From: Isochrysis galbana
Taxonomy: Eukaryota > Haptophyta > Isochrysidales > Isochrysidaceae
Reading direction: 5' to 3'
NCBI GenBank assembly: GCA_018136815.1
Contig: CM030935.1
Span: 3,980,299-4,044,298, forward strand
Length of the DNA: 64,000 nt
The position numbers were made by a program, and so were the translations under genes. Each line of letters begins with the position of its first letter. The first letter of the stretch is position 1. A model generated the notes under the pieces. It saw only the letters and a list, made by a program, of their open reading frames with translations. It did not search any database and had not been told where the DNA came from. Of this stretch, positions 33,364 to 45,684 are shown piece by piece.

Positions 33364-33436
33364 TAGGGGCTCCGTTGCCGTCAAGTCACGGTCCCTCAGC
33401 ACTAGGATTAAACTAAGACAACAAGAAATCTCTAAC
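33364..33436 (-). repeat. LTR-B fragment
   Basis: GGGGCTCCGTTGCC...CACTAGGATTAAACTAAG is the reverse complement of the first 80 bases of LTR-B. It lies 60-130 bp upstream of the COG3 start codon. Confidence 0.7.
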
Positions 33437-33495
33437 AATTACGAATCTTCCTTTTTTAGCTTCAGCTGCTGCGCTGCGCACCCTCTGGGCGCGCG

Positions 33496-36400
33496 ATGGC
33501 CGACGGCGCCACGCCGACGCCCCGCAGCTCAGAGGAGACCAGCTGCGCTAGCACGGCGAGGCGGACGTCCGGCTCTGTCAGCTCAGCGAGTAGAAGCGCC
33601 GCCGCCACCGCGGCGCTTACCTCTCAGCCGCTCTCAGCCAGTCAGCAGGCGGCCCTCAGACGGCTCGAGGCGTGGGTGCGTGAGGTTGACCCTGCGGCAC
33701 AGCCAGCGCCCACTGACGAGTCGGAGGCGCTTCTCTTCACGGCGGGCGTTCTAGACAATAGTGCGAGCGATATTGCGGGCGCGACTTCACCAGCCCCATG
33801 CACCGGGGAAGATGAGCTCCCAGCCATTGTTGCACACCCGGCTGCCTCCGCCCCGGCGGATGCCATTCCAGCTGTTCAAACAGCTGCGGAGCTCGAGGCG
33901 CTCGTCCTACGTGCCGAACGGCAGGCAGCGATCAATGCGCTCGCCGTGGACAGACAGGCTGTAGCCTGGCTGAATGCGCAGGTAAATGCCGCCTCAGAGC
34001 TTGCTGACCGCGTGGCTACAATCCGAACTGCTCTTGAATCTGAGCGAGACCAGTGCAAAGTGGCAAGGAGCATGGCAACCCCTGTAATGGACGAATTCAG
34101 CGCGTCAGCTGCAGAGCGTGAGCGTGAAGCGGCTGCAGCCGCTGCGCGAGCTGCACAGCTGCGTCCTATCGAAGAAGCGCGAGCCGTTGCAGCCATGCTT
34201 GACTCTATATCAAACTCCTCAGCTAGCGGATCCATTACAGCCTCCCCACACCATGACGCTCGCCACCCACTGGTGGCTGCTCTCGCAACTCTAGACGGTT
34301 CTATCGCGCATGTACAGGTGCACTGCATATTGGCTTGATCGGATATGCTAGACCCCTTCATGAGATGCTGTGCATCATTTCTGGAGAGTGATATGGCCAC
34401 ATTGCAATGTACCAAACACACAACTCGCACAGCTGATATGCGAACACTATCGGAACTTCCATTTTCTGACCGAAGCCCGCTTGTGGCCTCCACGCCTCGC
34501 ACTTCGCAGGCGAACCCAAACCTGGAATCTGCATCGACGCACCTGTCCGAATTATGTACGCTGCGGTGCCGTGCCCTTCGAGTGGTGGCAACCCAACATG
34601 TCTCCCGTCCTCTCGACCTAGCGGTTGAAGTGATGGCACGACCAACAGTGCTACGGAAAGGCGCCTCAGGCCGCATGGTAGGACCGACCGACACGTGTGT
34701 AGGTGCGCTGAGTGGGAACGTTTCGCCGGCCGACAGCGTGTCAGGGCGCGCGCCGTCCACGAGCAACGGCACGATGGACACGTTGAGCACTGCTTCTGTG
34801 GAGGGTGAGGCCACATCTCATGCAAAGGCAGCAGGGGCGACCGCTACACCCACGGCCGCGACCACAAGCTTTGCAGCATCGTCCTCTGCCGCCGACGAAG
34901 TGCGCTTTCTCAGTCTCGCCGCTCGCCTGCGCCCTTGGATACGAGAGTTGGAAGTTCGCGCCGCAGAAGATGCAGAATGCGCCGTGGTACTTTCGGAAGC
35001 GAGCAGGAGCTACTGGCGTGCACGACGCGCGCTGTTGGGGGGACAGTTGACCACACGATTGCGAGCAGTAATTTCAGAAGACTTCGTGTCAAGCGGCCGG
35101 GTGCGCAGTGTGGACGGGGGACTACAGTCAAAGGGGCAGGGCGTCGCAGAGGCTGTGGGCCAGTGCTGCGCAGAGGCCATGTTTCTGTGCCGCTCGGAGT
35201 CGCAGCTGCATGCGGCCTTCTTCAACTCCGCACCAATGGCCACTGACGAGATTGGTTCCGCCAGCCCATCAGTCGCGTCGGAGCTAGAGGCCCTTGCCTT
35301 GCCACTTATCGACGTCGTGCGTCCGTTGCTACTACGAATGAAGAGCATCGGCTCGCTCAGCGGAGTCATAATGGTGCTTGACACTGAGGCTTATGAAGCG
35401 AGGAGACTACGAACTGCTGCCGCCTCTAGGGACGTAGTGATTAATGGTCCGCGCGGCGCAGATGCAACGTCTAACGCAGCGGGTACGGCCGTCGAGTCGC
35501 TGTTGCTACGGCTATTGGGCGATGCGAGGGAACGGCTGACGTTTCGCATCCAAACCACCATTAGAGACGAGGTGAGACACGCCATTTGGCCCCACCCGGG
35601 CTACTATGATGGCTAGGGCACGATCTCATTTCCGTTGTTTGAGAGCATGGGCGGGAGAAGCGCAACAATTCTCACCTGCCTCCAGCCCTCGTGGCCACTC
35701 TCAGATTCGTTCCTTCGACCACAATTCCACGGTGGCGATCGGCTCCATCGCACTCATCTCGGGCGAAAAGTCCAGCACCAACGACACGAGTGAGGGTGCG
35801 ACATCTCCTAGTGACCGTTGGTACCCGACGTTGCGAGTTGCACTAGAACTACTCTCGCAGGCGTATGCTTGCCTTCCCCGCGCGGTCTTTGAAGGGATCT
35901 CGCAGGTGCTCCTGCAACTTTTTTGCCCGCCCCGATCTGAAGCCCCGCTGCAATTAGATATTCGGCATTGCTCCAATTTGGGTGCGGATGCTTCCAACTC
36001 TTGTATGTTCCTAGTTAATGCAGCCAAAGAAGCTGAGCCTAATATTCCGAGTGGTCCGTGCTTGCAGGAGGTGCTGGAGGCTTGCACGTCATCGTTACTT
36101 AGTGCGGCCTCACGTCACAGAGTGCGCCTTGGATCTCCGCGCGAATCGCGACTACTACTCGTCTCGCAGTTGCTCATCTTGCGGGAACAGATTGCACCTT
36201 TCGACTCCACATTTGTCGTCACGACGAAGGTCAGTGGGCGTGGGGGCGAGGGACACAGCGCGGGCGTTCGACTAACTCTATACTTATCGATCGCGATAAG
36301 CTCTGAGCGCGTTGCGCTAGCTAAGCTTCCTTAAGTCCTAGATATTGCTTGAAGTCCTAGACATTGCATCGGTTGGCGAACACGTCAATTTGTTCTTTTC

Positions 36401-37281
36401 GGACACACGACAACAAGGTCTAGTTTGACAGCCTCACCTTTTTGTCCCTTGTTTGGATCAGGCGCTTGATTTCAGCGCGACGCGCGCCTTGATTCGCGAC
36501 CTCACTGGTCGTGGTGTGTCATCTAAGGCAGGATCGATCGCGGGGCGCTCAGGCGCATCCACCACCTCAACCCAAGCTGTCTCAACGGTTGCCTCAACCC
36601 GCGGTATCCTGAGCCGCGTGGTGGAACTATTGCAGCGGTCTGCGCCATCCGTCGTCTGCACGCAATCTGACGCTAAAGGGGCGTTAGAGGCCGAGTTGCG
36701 CAAGGCATGCGAAGCTTTCATCAACGAGACCACTACTCCGGCTACTAAGCCCGTCCTTGACGTCCTTCCCATCGTGGATGGTACCGAGAAGCGCGCCGCA
36801 GCCTCCGCGCCGAGCGCCTCAGTGCCCGCTGCCACACCGTCTGCTACAGAGCTCGATACGTGCTTTGCTGCAGCCGAGACCGCCTTGGATGAGATAGTTG
36901 CGTGCGCATATGCTCGCATGGGGGTCTACTTGCCGCAACCAGCAACGCAGGTGCGATGAGTTGCAAAGCCCCTCCCCACAGCGGTCACTTGGGCTGCCGC
37001 GGCCTTACTAGGCTAGTCGGCATAGCAAAGTGACGCGTATTGCAGTGGCGGATTACGTTGGCCTGCCCCGCAATGCTAGACCTCTTTCTTGACACCTCAC
37101 ACGATCATCTTATCAGGCGATTCTTTTTACGCCTATCAAGTCATCCATTCTCGATGCATATGGTCGCCTAGCCACATTTCTGAATGCCACCGGCCGTGCT
37201 GGAGGGTACGAGCAACGCTTGCGCAAACTTGCCACCAAGCTAGAAGAAATCACCACGCCATCACGATCCACTCCAATGTGA
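33496..37281 (+). CDS. COG3: Conserved oligomeric Golgi complex subunit 3
   Basis: Five exons in phase 0: 33496-34317, 34510-35571, 35705-36229, 36462-36950 and 37117-37281; 1,020 residues. COG3 (Sec34) is part of lobe A of the COG tether, which captures vesicles that recycle Golgi enzymes. The N-terminal third is an Ala/Ser-rich tail followed by coiled coil (AAELEALVLRAERQAAINAL). Family blocks then appear in order: LATLDGSIAHVQ, LSELCTLRCRALRVVATQHV, ESQLHAAFFNS, EALALPLIDVVRPLLLRM, RLTFRIQTTIRDE-IRSF, RWYPTLRVALELLSQAY, LLLVSQLLILREQIAPFD, DFSATRALIRDL and AILFTPIKSSILDAYGRL. The splice joins RDE to IRSF and VQ to ANPN fit the family alignment. Stop at 37279-37281. A truncated LTR-B copy lies just upstream. 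Confidence 0.9.
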
Positions 37282-39565
37282 GGTGCAGCTGCGCCATCGC
37301 ACAATTTATTATGCTGAACAACCTGATAGTCATCACCTGCCTGGCAAGAGAGCTTATGGGGAATACATGGATCATAGCGACGATTCGCCCTCGCACTTTG
37401 ATTCATCATGGACTTGGAAGACAAGGGTAGATGGTAGGGTGTGCACCGGCCGGCTTTAGCCCTGAAGTCATCAGTCGCCCAACGTGGTCCTTGGCTTTGT
37501 GAGGACCTGCCACCAGACAACTTGTTTTGCCTCTTCGGTGGCTTGTGCGCAAAGCAAGATGCACGGTTGCTCACGGTGGTCCAGCGTGTGACACCGCCTG
37601 ACTATGACGTCTTTATATAGTGTGGTGGAGCATTGCAAGCACAGTTGATGCTTGTTGCATTCCATCTACCTCTCCTCGACGTTCATGTATGTGTTCGTGT
37701 TCGAAGTGCTCATGCACAAAACCTACTTTTATAAGTAGGGGACAATGGGGGCCTCGCGCCCCCCTCTCTCCATCGGCCGAGACCCCCCGGGGGCACGGTA
37801 AGATATATGATATGCAACAGGCGTTTACGTTTGTGTGCCACAGTAAAACCAGCAACAGGTCTGCCCCAGCCCGCCCCTTGCGCATGGCCCGACGTAGTGC
37901 ACGCGGGCCCAATGGAAGATCAACCAAGAACAACACCAGGCTTGCTCGAGCCACACACTCCGAACTACGAACTAGACCCAAGGTAGTGTACTTGGGCCGG
38001 ACCCCGGAAACCGAAGAAAAAGGAATAAAGGGACTCCACCTAGATACAGATAGTGCCCCTCAACTAAGTTTGTACTTAGTTCACATGGGGAGGGCAGCGG
38101 TCCTCTCGGAGACACCCACGAGTAAACTCACTGACGGCATAATAGGCACAAGCAAACTTCCGGAGTTTTGGAAGCGAGCGCTAAAAAACATACGCGAACT
38201 AAAACTCACACCAGCAGGGAGGGACGCTACTTTCACAGCCCATATCCCATATGGGGCAACACGACACACCCCGGTGGTTCCTTGGACCGGCGATACCTGA
38301 ACGCTCGACTTAACCTAAAAACGCTAGGAGCACGCAAGGAGGTAAGCCAGGCGAGGGGCAAAGCAGGCGACAAGGGAGGCGACAAAGGAGGCGAGGGCAA
38401 AGAGGGCGAATGTAGGATGATGCGACGGTGACTAGCCTACAAGGAGGGGACATAGAAACGCAGCGACGACTTCTAAAACAAAAAGGTCGATCGCGGATGC
38501 GACAGCGTGGCTTGGAGGAAGGCGCGCCATCATGGCCTCCCAACAGATCCTGCGACCTGGCGGCCAGCGGGCGACCTACGCCGGGCGACTTACCAGGAAA
38601 ACACACCCGGGGGGGGGGGGGGGGGACCTCTCGTCCGTGAAGCTAGACGGCCCCTCGCCCCTTGATTAATAGCTTGCGCCGCGGGCAGTCCTCGAGAAAT
38701 AAGCGACTGCGCCCCGAGAAGATACCGACCGGCCACGAGGTTATCCCATGACGTCTTGAGCCACTCCCTTCCCATTTCCCTCCTGTCGCCAGCCGCCCCT
38801 CTCCGCCCGTTTGCTAACGTAAACGGGCGCCCGTTTCTCCCCGCACTCCATGGGGGGGGGGGTGCAAAACCCCCCCTCTCCCTCTCTCCGATCTCACCCA
38901 GCGCTCTCCCCGCGGCGCGTCGCCATGCGGCGCGCCATGGCCTGCTCTCAGAGGTCCTTTGGGAGCTCCTAGAGGGCCAGCAAGGGCAGCTCAGGGGGCA
39001 GTGGAGGCTGGGGCTCAGCCCTTGGCCCCCTTGCCTCTCCCACGCTCGCCTCGCTGGCCATGGGAGCCGCCCAAAGGCCCTTGTATGCCTGGCGACCAGG
39101 GATGGGGGGGAGTCAGCTCGAGGGCAGGCCCAACGCGGGCGTGGGAGTGCGATGCGCGGCCCGCGCCCACTAGGGGTCTAGGCCAGAGTGATGAGTGCCC
39201 AGTCCCTGCCAGAAGGTAGGGGCTGAGGTTGATTGTTCGGGCTCCACCCCAGGGGGTGTCCGCGATGGAGAGAGGGGGCGCGAGGCCCCCATGGAACCCC
39301 ACTGGTAAAAGTAGGTTGAGAAAACTAAGACAAAGCCCGCGGGATTCCCCTCGAGTGCTGCCATCCCCCTGCTGATACAAACGAGCTTTATGTCCCCTTG
39401 TCATCAACATTTGGCATTTAATTTTTTCAAACATCCTCCTCCTCCTTTCTAGTTGCGAAGGATTCGCGGCAACACATGGCTGGCCAGCGATTGCGCGCAG
39501 TAGCAGTTTCAATAAAGGGCTAACCTGTGCCATAAGAGTTGCCCGTACGGTGGCTCCCGATGATG
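37282..39565. other. Intergenic region rich in dispersed repeats
   Basis: Copies of R2 (37725-37910), R1 (38062-38090), a TTGGGCCGGACCCCGGAAAC segment (37993-38035, inverted at 59580-59640), the GATCGCGGATGCGACAG segment (38486), an inverted match to 23028-23200 (38655-38820), and an R2-type copy inverted at 38930-39320. A run of about 18 G lies at 38606-38625. No gene is supported. Confidence 0.6.
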
Positions 39566-40393
39566 CTATAGAAGTCGCCGCTGCGTCGTGCGATTGCGGT
39601 TGCGTTGGGGTCGAGGTGGTGCAGGGTTTGGCAATGCGATGACAGGCTCGTCCACGATGGCCATTGTCCCTCCGAAGCCGACACGCGCGTCCCTTAAGCG
39701 CGGTCCGATGAGGCTGGCGCAGATCGCACCTCCCATGAGCCCTCCCAAGTGCCCAAAATTGTCCAGGTGGGAACCTGGAGAGAGCCCGATGGCGATGTTG
39801 AGCGCACACGTGCGCACAAGCGCTCCGAGTGTGTCCTCCACCCTGTGGAAGCCATGCACCTCAAGCACCGGCTTGTTCGTGGCCAGGAAAACGCCCCAGC
39901 CGCCCATGAGACCGAATATGGCGCCACTCGCTCCAACCGAGAGGGGGGCTCGGCCTAATCCCCAGGAGAGCAGGTTGCCCGAGACGCCGGAGACAAAGTA
40001 GAGGAGTGCGAATCGGCGCGAGCCAAAGAAGAGCTCGACAGTGGGGCCAATGCTGTTGAGCGAGACGCAATTGACGAGAAGGTGCGCAGGGCTAGCATGC
40101 AGGAAGCACGCCGTGACCAGTCGGTAGTACTGGCCTTGCGAAAGGGCGAAGTTCCACTTGGCCAGGGCAGTCATCACGCGCTTTCGCGAATGGAAGGCAG
40201 CAAAGGACGCGACGTTGCCTACCAGCATCGCGTCAGTGACGGGATGGTCGAGCTGCGGGCGGTAAATGGCAGGAGGCGGCGGCCTGCGCCTCGGTGCTGG
40301 CCGGCGCTCCGCCCCGGCGCGCGTAGCTAGGAGCAGCACGAGTGCCGCGCTCGCAAGGAAGCGCATCGGCCCCGGGCGCCGGCCGAGCCGCAT
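39566..40393 (-). CDS. Rhomboid-family intramembrane serine protease
   Basis: Single exon; the ATG at 40393 gives 275 residues (the frame extends upstream only by a GTG). Rhomboids cleave transmembrane segments within the membrane. The active-site serine is in GASGAIFG (Ser about 156) and the catalytic histidine in NFGHLGGLMGG (His about 215). The stabilising HxxxxHLxxN motif reads HASPAHLLVN at about 99-108. The order of helices is that of a six-TM rhomboid. The N-terminus has a hydrophobic stretch then Arg/Pro-rich sequence (FLASAALVLLLATRAGA), which suggests a signal or plastid targeting peptide. It is transcribed away from the UDP-sugar pyrophosphorylase gene, with 229 bp between start codons. 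Confidence 0.92.
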   Translation of the reverse strand: MRLGRRPGPMRFLASAALVLLLATRAGAERRPAPRRRPPPPAIYRPQLDHPVTDAMLVGNVASFAAFHSRKRVMTALAKWNFALSQGQYYRLVTACFLHASPAHLLVNCVSLNSIGPTVELFFGSRRFALLYFVSGVSGNLLSWGLGRAPLSVGASGAIFGLMGGWGVFLATNKPVLEVHGFHRVEDTLGALVRTCALNIAIGLSPGSHLDNFGHLGGLMGGAICASLIGPRLRDARVGFGGTMAIVDEPVIALPNPAPPRPQRNRNRTTQRRLL

Positions 40394-40622
40394 GTGCAAA
40401 AATTGTTTCACGTGAAAGGCCGCGCGAGCTCTGTGATGGGAGGTGAGTGAGCGAGCGAGCGAGCGAGCGAGCGAGAGAGCGAGCTACTGGGCCATCGAGC
40501 CAAGGTAATTCGTTTGATGAGAGCGGTGGAGCGGGGCTTTAGATAGTGGAGGAGAGGGGTGGGAGGGGGGGGGGGGGGAGGGGAAGAGGCGCAGGGGGGG
40601 CCGCCGTGCGGAGTGCCGCGAG
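40394..40622. promoter_or_regulatory. Probable bidirectional promoter with GAGC microsatellite
   Basis: The whole upstream space of two divergent genes. It contains about eight tandem GAGC units at 40446-40482 and a 17-base G run near 40565-40580. Which part drives which gene cannot be read. Confidence 0.5.
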
Positions 40623-42827
40623 ATGGCGTCCGGCCGCGCCGTGCTGGCTGCCGCGGGCGCCGCCGCGGCGTACGCTCTGGCCTCGTGGTTTTTAAGCCAA
40701 CGTGACCAACCGGAGGACGATTCGATCGTCGGCACACTCCGCTCACTCGGCCAGAGCCACCTGTTTGCAAAATGGGCGCCACGTGGGCGCGAGACGGAGG
40801 CCAAGTGGCGTGTGGTTGCACAGCTGCGCCTGCTCGACGCCAACTACCCCGGTGGTCTCGTAGCGTACGTGCAGGCAGCGCGGCATCTGCTCGGGATGGC
40901 GCAGCGCGGCGAGAACCCGCTCGCAGGCTGGACGCCGTCAGTGCCGTCGGACGGCCACAAGCTCGTTCCAGGCACTGAGGAGTTTGCTGGGTATGGCGCC
41001 GCGCCGCCCTCCGGGACAGCCCTCAGAGGGCCGCTTGCGTGCTCAGTTCCTGCGCGCTGACCCCGAGCTCCGCTTCTGGCCAGGTACGAGGCCCTCGGGC
41101 TTCTGCAGGCCGAGGCGCTTGGCTTTGTAATCCCTGCTGGTGGGCTCGGCGAGCGGCTCGGCTTCACTGGGGTCAAGTTCGAGCTGCCGGCCGAGAGCCT
41201 GACCGGCTCGACGGTGCTACAGACGTACGTTGGATACATCCTCGCCGTGCAGGGACTCGCTTCCGAACGCGCTGGTCGCCAGATCAAACTTCCCCTCGCC
41301 ATCATGACGTCGGATGACACGCACAACGGGATCAGCGAGTTGCTTGACCGGACAAATTACTATGGGCTCGAACGGGATCAGGTGGTGCTATTGAAGCAGG
41401 AGAAGGTCGCCGCGCTATCTGATGTCAGCGGTTCACTGGCTCTTGCTCCGGACAGCTATTCTGTGCTCACCAAGCCCCATGGTCACGGCGACGTGCACTT
41501 CCTCATGCACTCAACGGGCACGGCGCGGAGATGGCGGGCGGTGCGTTTGCATGCATCCCATATGATGAAGTGGTGCCCCACAACTGCGTTCTCAGCCGGA
41601 CGATGAGGGTTGTCGAGGAGATATTGTCGCAATGCGCGCGGGCGAGCTCATCGTCCGCTCCTCATCTCCTTGTCTGCGCAGCGAGACCTTGGAGAGGGCT
41701 GTCTAGGCGCAACGTGCATTGGCCCAGTTTGCCTTGTGCTTGCTTCCGTGCTGAGCCCTCTCTTCCATGCCCGGTGTCAGATGGGTGTCACCTGGCTGCT
41801 GTTCTTGCAGGACACTTCGACATTGTACATGGCAACATTCCTGGCCACGCTTGGCGTGTCGGCCGCTAACGAAATCGCCCTCAACATGGTTGCCATGCCA
41901 CGTAAGGCAAAGGAAGCGATTGGGGCGTTGGCGCGGCTCACACATAAGGATGGCCGAGTGCAGGTGGCCAACGTGGAGTACAATCAGCTGGAGCCTTTGC
42001 TTCTTGCGACCGGCTTCGTCGGGGGCGACGAGAACGATGAGGAAACCGGGTTCTCGAAATTCCCAGGCAACATCAACGAATTTGTGATACACATGGACTC
42101 ATACTTGGAGGTGCTCTCAACGACACAGGGGCACGTGGACGAGTTCATCAATCCCAAGTTCAACGACGCGACGCGCTCTACCTTCAAGTCGCCGACACGG
42201 CTTGAGTGCATGATGCAAGACTTTGCTAAGACAATGCTGCCGCATCACCGGGTCGGGTGGACAGAATACCCGCTGGAGTTTGGCTACTTCCCTTGCAAGA
42301 ACGACATTGTGACTGCGGCGAAGCTCTCCGCCCAGGGGGTCCCGCCCCACTCGGCATCCACCGCTGAGTTTGCTGTCTACGCGATGCACGCGGCAGCGCT
42401 GCGGTGCCTCGGCGCGAGCGTGGACGCCCCCGTTCGCCGCTCCTACCGGGGAGTCCGTGTCAATGCGGGCGCGGCCATAGTGCTTGAGCCATCGTTCGCA
42501 CCGTGTACGACGATCCTCTCGAGCCGACTGCCCTCTCCAACGCAGATACGAATTTCGCGCTCCTCGGCGCTCATAGTACGCGGCGCCGGTGTGCTCATCC
42601 GATCGCTTGTACTCGATGGAGCCCTGGAACTAATGGCTGAACCAGGAGCCATACTCGAGGTCCAATCGCTCTCGGTACGCAACCTCGGCTGCGAATTCCG
42701 GGAGCTGTCAGATGATGAGATCGCCAAGGTGCCTGAGCGCACCGCGATCCGAGGGTTTATCGTTGATCGGATGGAGTGTCGTCGGATCGTGGCACGAGCA
42801 GGGGAGCATATCGTGGTCAACGAGTAG
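40623..42827 (+). CDS. UDP-sugar pyrophosphorylase
   Basis: Three exons: 40623-40990, 41084-41540 and 41781-42827, for 623 residues. The enzyme makes UDP-sugars from UTP and sugar 1-phosphates (broad substrate UGPase-like class, EC 2.7.7.64) and recycles monosaccharides. Exon 1 ends AG-Y and exon 2 opens with YEALGLLQAEALGF followed by the nucleotide-binding loop PAGGLGERLG (residues 140-149). Other hallmarks are LPLAIMTSDDTHNG, KPHGHGDVHFLMHSTG, AMGVTWLLFLQDTS across the second splice, MPRKAKEAIGAL, and FPGNINEFVI with DEFINPKFND. The C-terminal left-handed beta-helix-like part is present. The N-terminus (VLAAAGAAAAYALASWFL) is a hydrophobic anchor, unlike cytosolic plant enzymes. Confidence 0.92.
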
Positions 42828-43618
42828 TCAGCTTGGCTCGGTAGCAGTAAGCTCAGCCTGGTAGGTGCATAGTCATACCTGTGGCCTGCGCATAGTAGAG
42901 CGTGCCCATGACGAAGCCAACACGGCCGTTGACGCGGCACCACACCAATCTGATTGTAGACTGCACTGCAACGCCGACTTCTGCTCGGCGGCCCGTTAGC
43001 ACATGCGGACAACTTGCTAGCCAATGGCAGGGGCTGAGGGTGGTTGTCCAGGCCCACCCAGGGGGTGTCTGCGATGGAGAGGGGGGGGCGCGAGGCCCAC
43101 ATTGGCCGCCTCCTACTTGTAAAAGTAGTAGCCCGATACCATCGCACAAGGATGTGGTAATAACTTTCTTCGGTCCATAAAGACACCAGAGAGGGAGGGT
43201 GCGCTTGTGTGTGTGTTCAGGGGGTACCAAATGAAGGCAAACGACCTTAGAGCAAGGGCTCCTGTGAACAATGCATATACGCAAGGTGTCCGGTCGCTAT
43301 GGCGCAGCTTCCACTTGCCTCTATCCGGTCAGCATCTGACTCCGACTCCGGGTGGACACGACGAATAACACGACGGAACACATTGGCTTTCGCCGCCATG
43401 GTTCAGGTTTAGGGCCTCCGCTAAGGCTAAGGGGGGAAAAGAAATGAGCAAACTTGATCCTTGATGAGGATGTGGTTCAAGGAGGTAGGTAGAACATCCG
43501 AGCAACTCGTGCACATACCCAAACGAACACAGTGGATGCTGATAGGTAGATGGGCCGTAACAGTGTACAGTGTTTGGTTGATAGATTGATTATAGAGAGG
43601 TGTATAGGGACAAGTTCT
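42828..43618. other. Intergenic region with an inverted R2 repeat
   Basis: Positions 43030-43135 are an inverted R2 copy ending in CTACTTGTAAAAGTAG. Nothing else is recognised. Confidence 0.5.
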
Positions 43619-45684
43619 TTAGGTATTGCTAGAATGAACACTCGGGGACTTTAACTGCGACGTCTCGTTGGATGGAATCTCGCGCAGAGCCTCCATCACT
43701 TGCGATGCAGACGGCCCCACTTGCCGAAGTTGCTCTTCTAGCGGATGTCGACAGCTGTTACGCCACGACACAACCTCGTTCTCCTCAGCTGGTCCCGAGC
43801 CGTATGTCTCCGTGCCAGGTTCGTCGCGCCGCCCCGCTTTGTTTACTTCCCCCGCGCGTTCTGGTCGCGTAGCTGGAAGCACCGAGTCCGGCACGGCCGA
43901 CGGCTCAGGGTGCGTGTGCGCTAGCGCCTCAAGGCTGATGCGTTCCCACTCCTCACGTTGCGACCGTGATGGCATGAGCTTGTTGCGCTTCTTGGGCACC
44001 ACTCGCTCATCGTCATGTCGATCGCGTTCTACCGAAAGCCCATCACCGGTGACCTCGCGCGGTTCGACGCCTGTGGTCACCTGGCGGACCCCGTCAGGAC
44101 CTTGCATATCCTGTGCAACCGAATGGCACTCTCCTTCGTTAACACTTGATGTGGGGCTCCGCCGACCGTCCACCCGTTGTTGCACTGTGGTGCTCTGCAC
44201 CTGGCTTCCCTCCCCCTCCACGTCGCGGCTCTGCTGCGTCTCATACCGGCCCCAGCTAGAGCCGACTTCGCCTCCTCCGGGCGCCATCCCCATAAGAGCC
44301 TCGTGCTGCTCAGTGTAGCTCGGCCGCAAGCGCGGCGCTTGCCCCAGGTAGTCTTGGACCACTGCACCATCGCGAGAGCGCAAAAGGCGGCGCATTAGAC
44401 TCGTGACGAGCACGTGATTGAAGCGGCGCTCAAGATCCTGCGAAAGGGCAGGAAGCACAAATGCGATCTAGGCAAATGCATGCCTCAGGCCGAATTTTGT
44501 GGTGGCATGCTGTAGACATGTATCCCGGCTGCCATCACGAGGGTAGGTCACGCAGCATACTGGCCTTCTTGAAGTGTGGGCGCGCGTCAGCCACGCAAAA
44601 TCACGCAGGCTACTCTCACCACATCCTTGCCGACCAGTCTCCGAAGTTCAGGGAGAGGCCAGCGTACGACGCGCGTTGTGGTCTGCGTGACGATCGTGCC
44701 ATACGAGGGCGCACCTGATCAAAAGGAAGGATTGAATTCGCTGGGCTTGCCAAGTTGCCATGATAAACTCGTACCTTGCACCCCCCCCAACCTCCACGTG
44801 CCGCTCGGCGTGAAAGGCCCCCCGCCGCGTGAGACAGCGCACCGTCCTCGCCGCGTTGGTATGCGAGGGTGTTACAAAAGCCCCCAGGCTCGATGAGCGC
44901 GACATGCTCGCCATTGAGCTTCATCCGCGCACAGCCATCGAGCACAAAGTACAGGGAGTTGCAGACGGAGCGCTCAACTGTGAGCGTGGTACCCGCAGGC
45001 ACGGTCTCAATGTTGGCCAATCCCATGAGCCGCTTGAATTGGCCGCGAGTAAGCTGGCTGAATGACTCTTGGTAGAGTCGTTCCTGAAGGCGCGCAGAGG
45101 CGGAGGCAGCGTGCAGAGGCGGAGGCGGGGGCGTTGAGCAAGCCAACATGAGACATAGACTTGCTGGCACCTGCTTGCCAGCAAGCCGCCTGCTACTCAG
45201 ACATTTACAGTCACCCAGAGCACGTAGTGCGACCACACGGGCGCACCTGATCTTGGTCGAAGCTGCCAGGATAGCGATCACGCGCGAGTATGATCGCCAT
45301 CGCGCTGTTGACAAACACAAAGAAGAAGGACCAGCTAAGCGGGATGCGCAGCGGCCGCTCATGCAGGGTGTGGAATGCGACGAGTCCACTGTAGCCACAG
45401 ATGAGGAGCGCGCGCAGCGCGAGAACATCTGTCATGAGGAAGCCCGAGGCGAGTGTGATGTACGAAGTATGCCCAATCACAGGGAGCGCGAGCTTGGTAT
45501 ACGGTGACCGCACGATGGCATCCGGCAGCAGCGAGCGCTTGGACGGGTCATCTTGGGGCTTGGGCCGCCAGTTGGCGTCGCGAGCGGCGTTGGCCACGGC
45601 GGTCGAACCGCGGTCCGACGAGCACGCCCGGCCTATGCCTCGCGCGGCTCCGCCGCGCGCGCGCAGGGCCAGTCGGCCCAGCAT
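43619..45684 (-). CDS. Popeye-type cyclic-nucleotide-binding membrane protein
   Basis: Three exons read right to left: 45684-45247, 45083-44715 and 44467-43619, both introns in phase 0; 551 residues. Residues 60-135 hold three hydrophobic segments with the conserved string FLMTDVLALRALL, FHTLHERPLRIPLSW and FVFVNSAMAIIL. The second splice site (DQDQ to ERLYQESFSQLTRGQFKRLMG) opens a Popeye or CNBD-like beta-roll: AGTTLTVERSVCNSLYFVLDG, HVALIEPGGFCNTLA and ANSILPFDQ-IAFVLPALSQDLERRFN. Popeye proteins bind cAMP in animals and act in membrane signalling. The last 220 residues are hydrophilic and low in complexity, with KKRNKLMPSRSQREEW. Positions of cAMP contacts cannot be confirmed by eye. Confidence 0.85.

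Larger units (their letters stand above)
31105..33495. other. Intergenic region filled with dispersed repeats
   Basis: No gene is supported. It includes the inverted 230-bp repeat (31834-32063), a palindrome-headed R2 repeat (32181-32560), a stretch at 32640-32890 shared with 37780-37910, a 40-bp match at 32999-33041 to 52905-52947 (inverted), and an LTR-B fragment (33364-33436). Confidence 0.6.
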
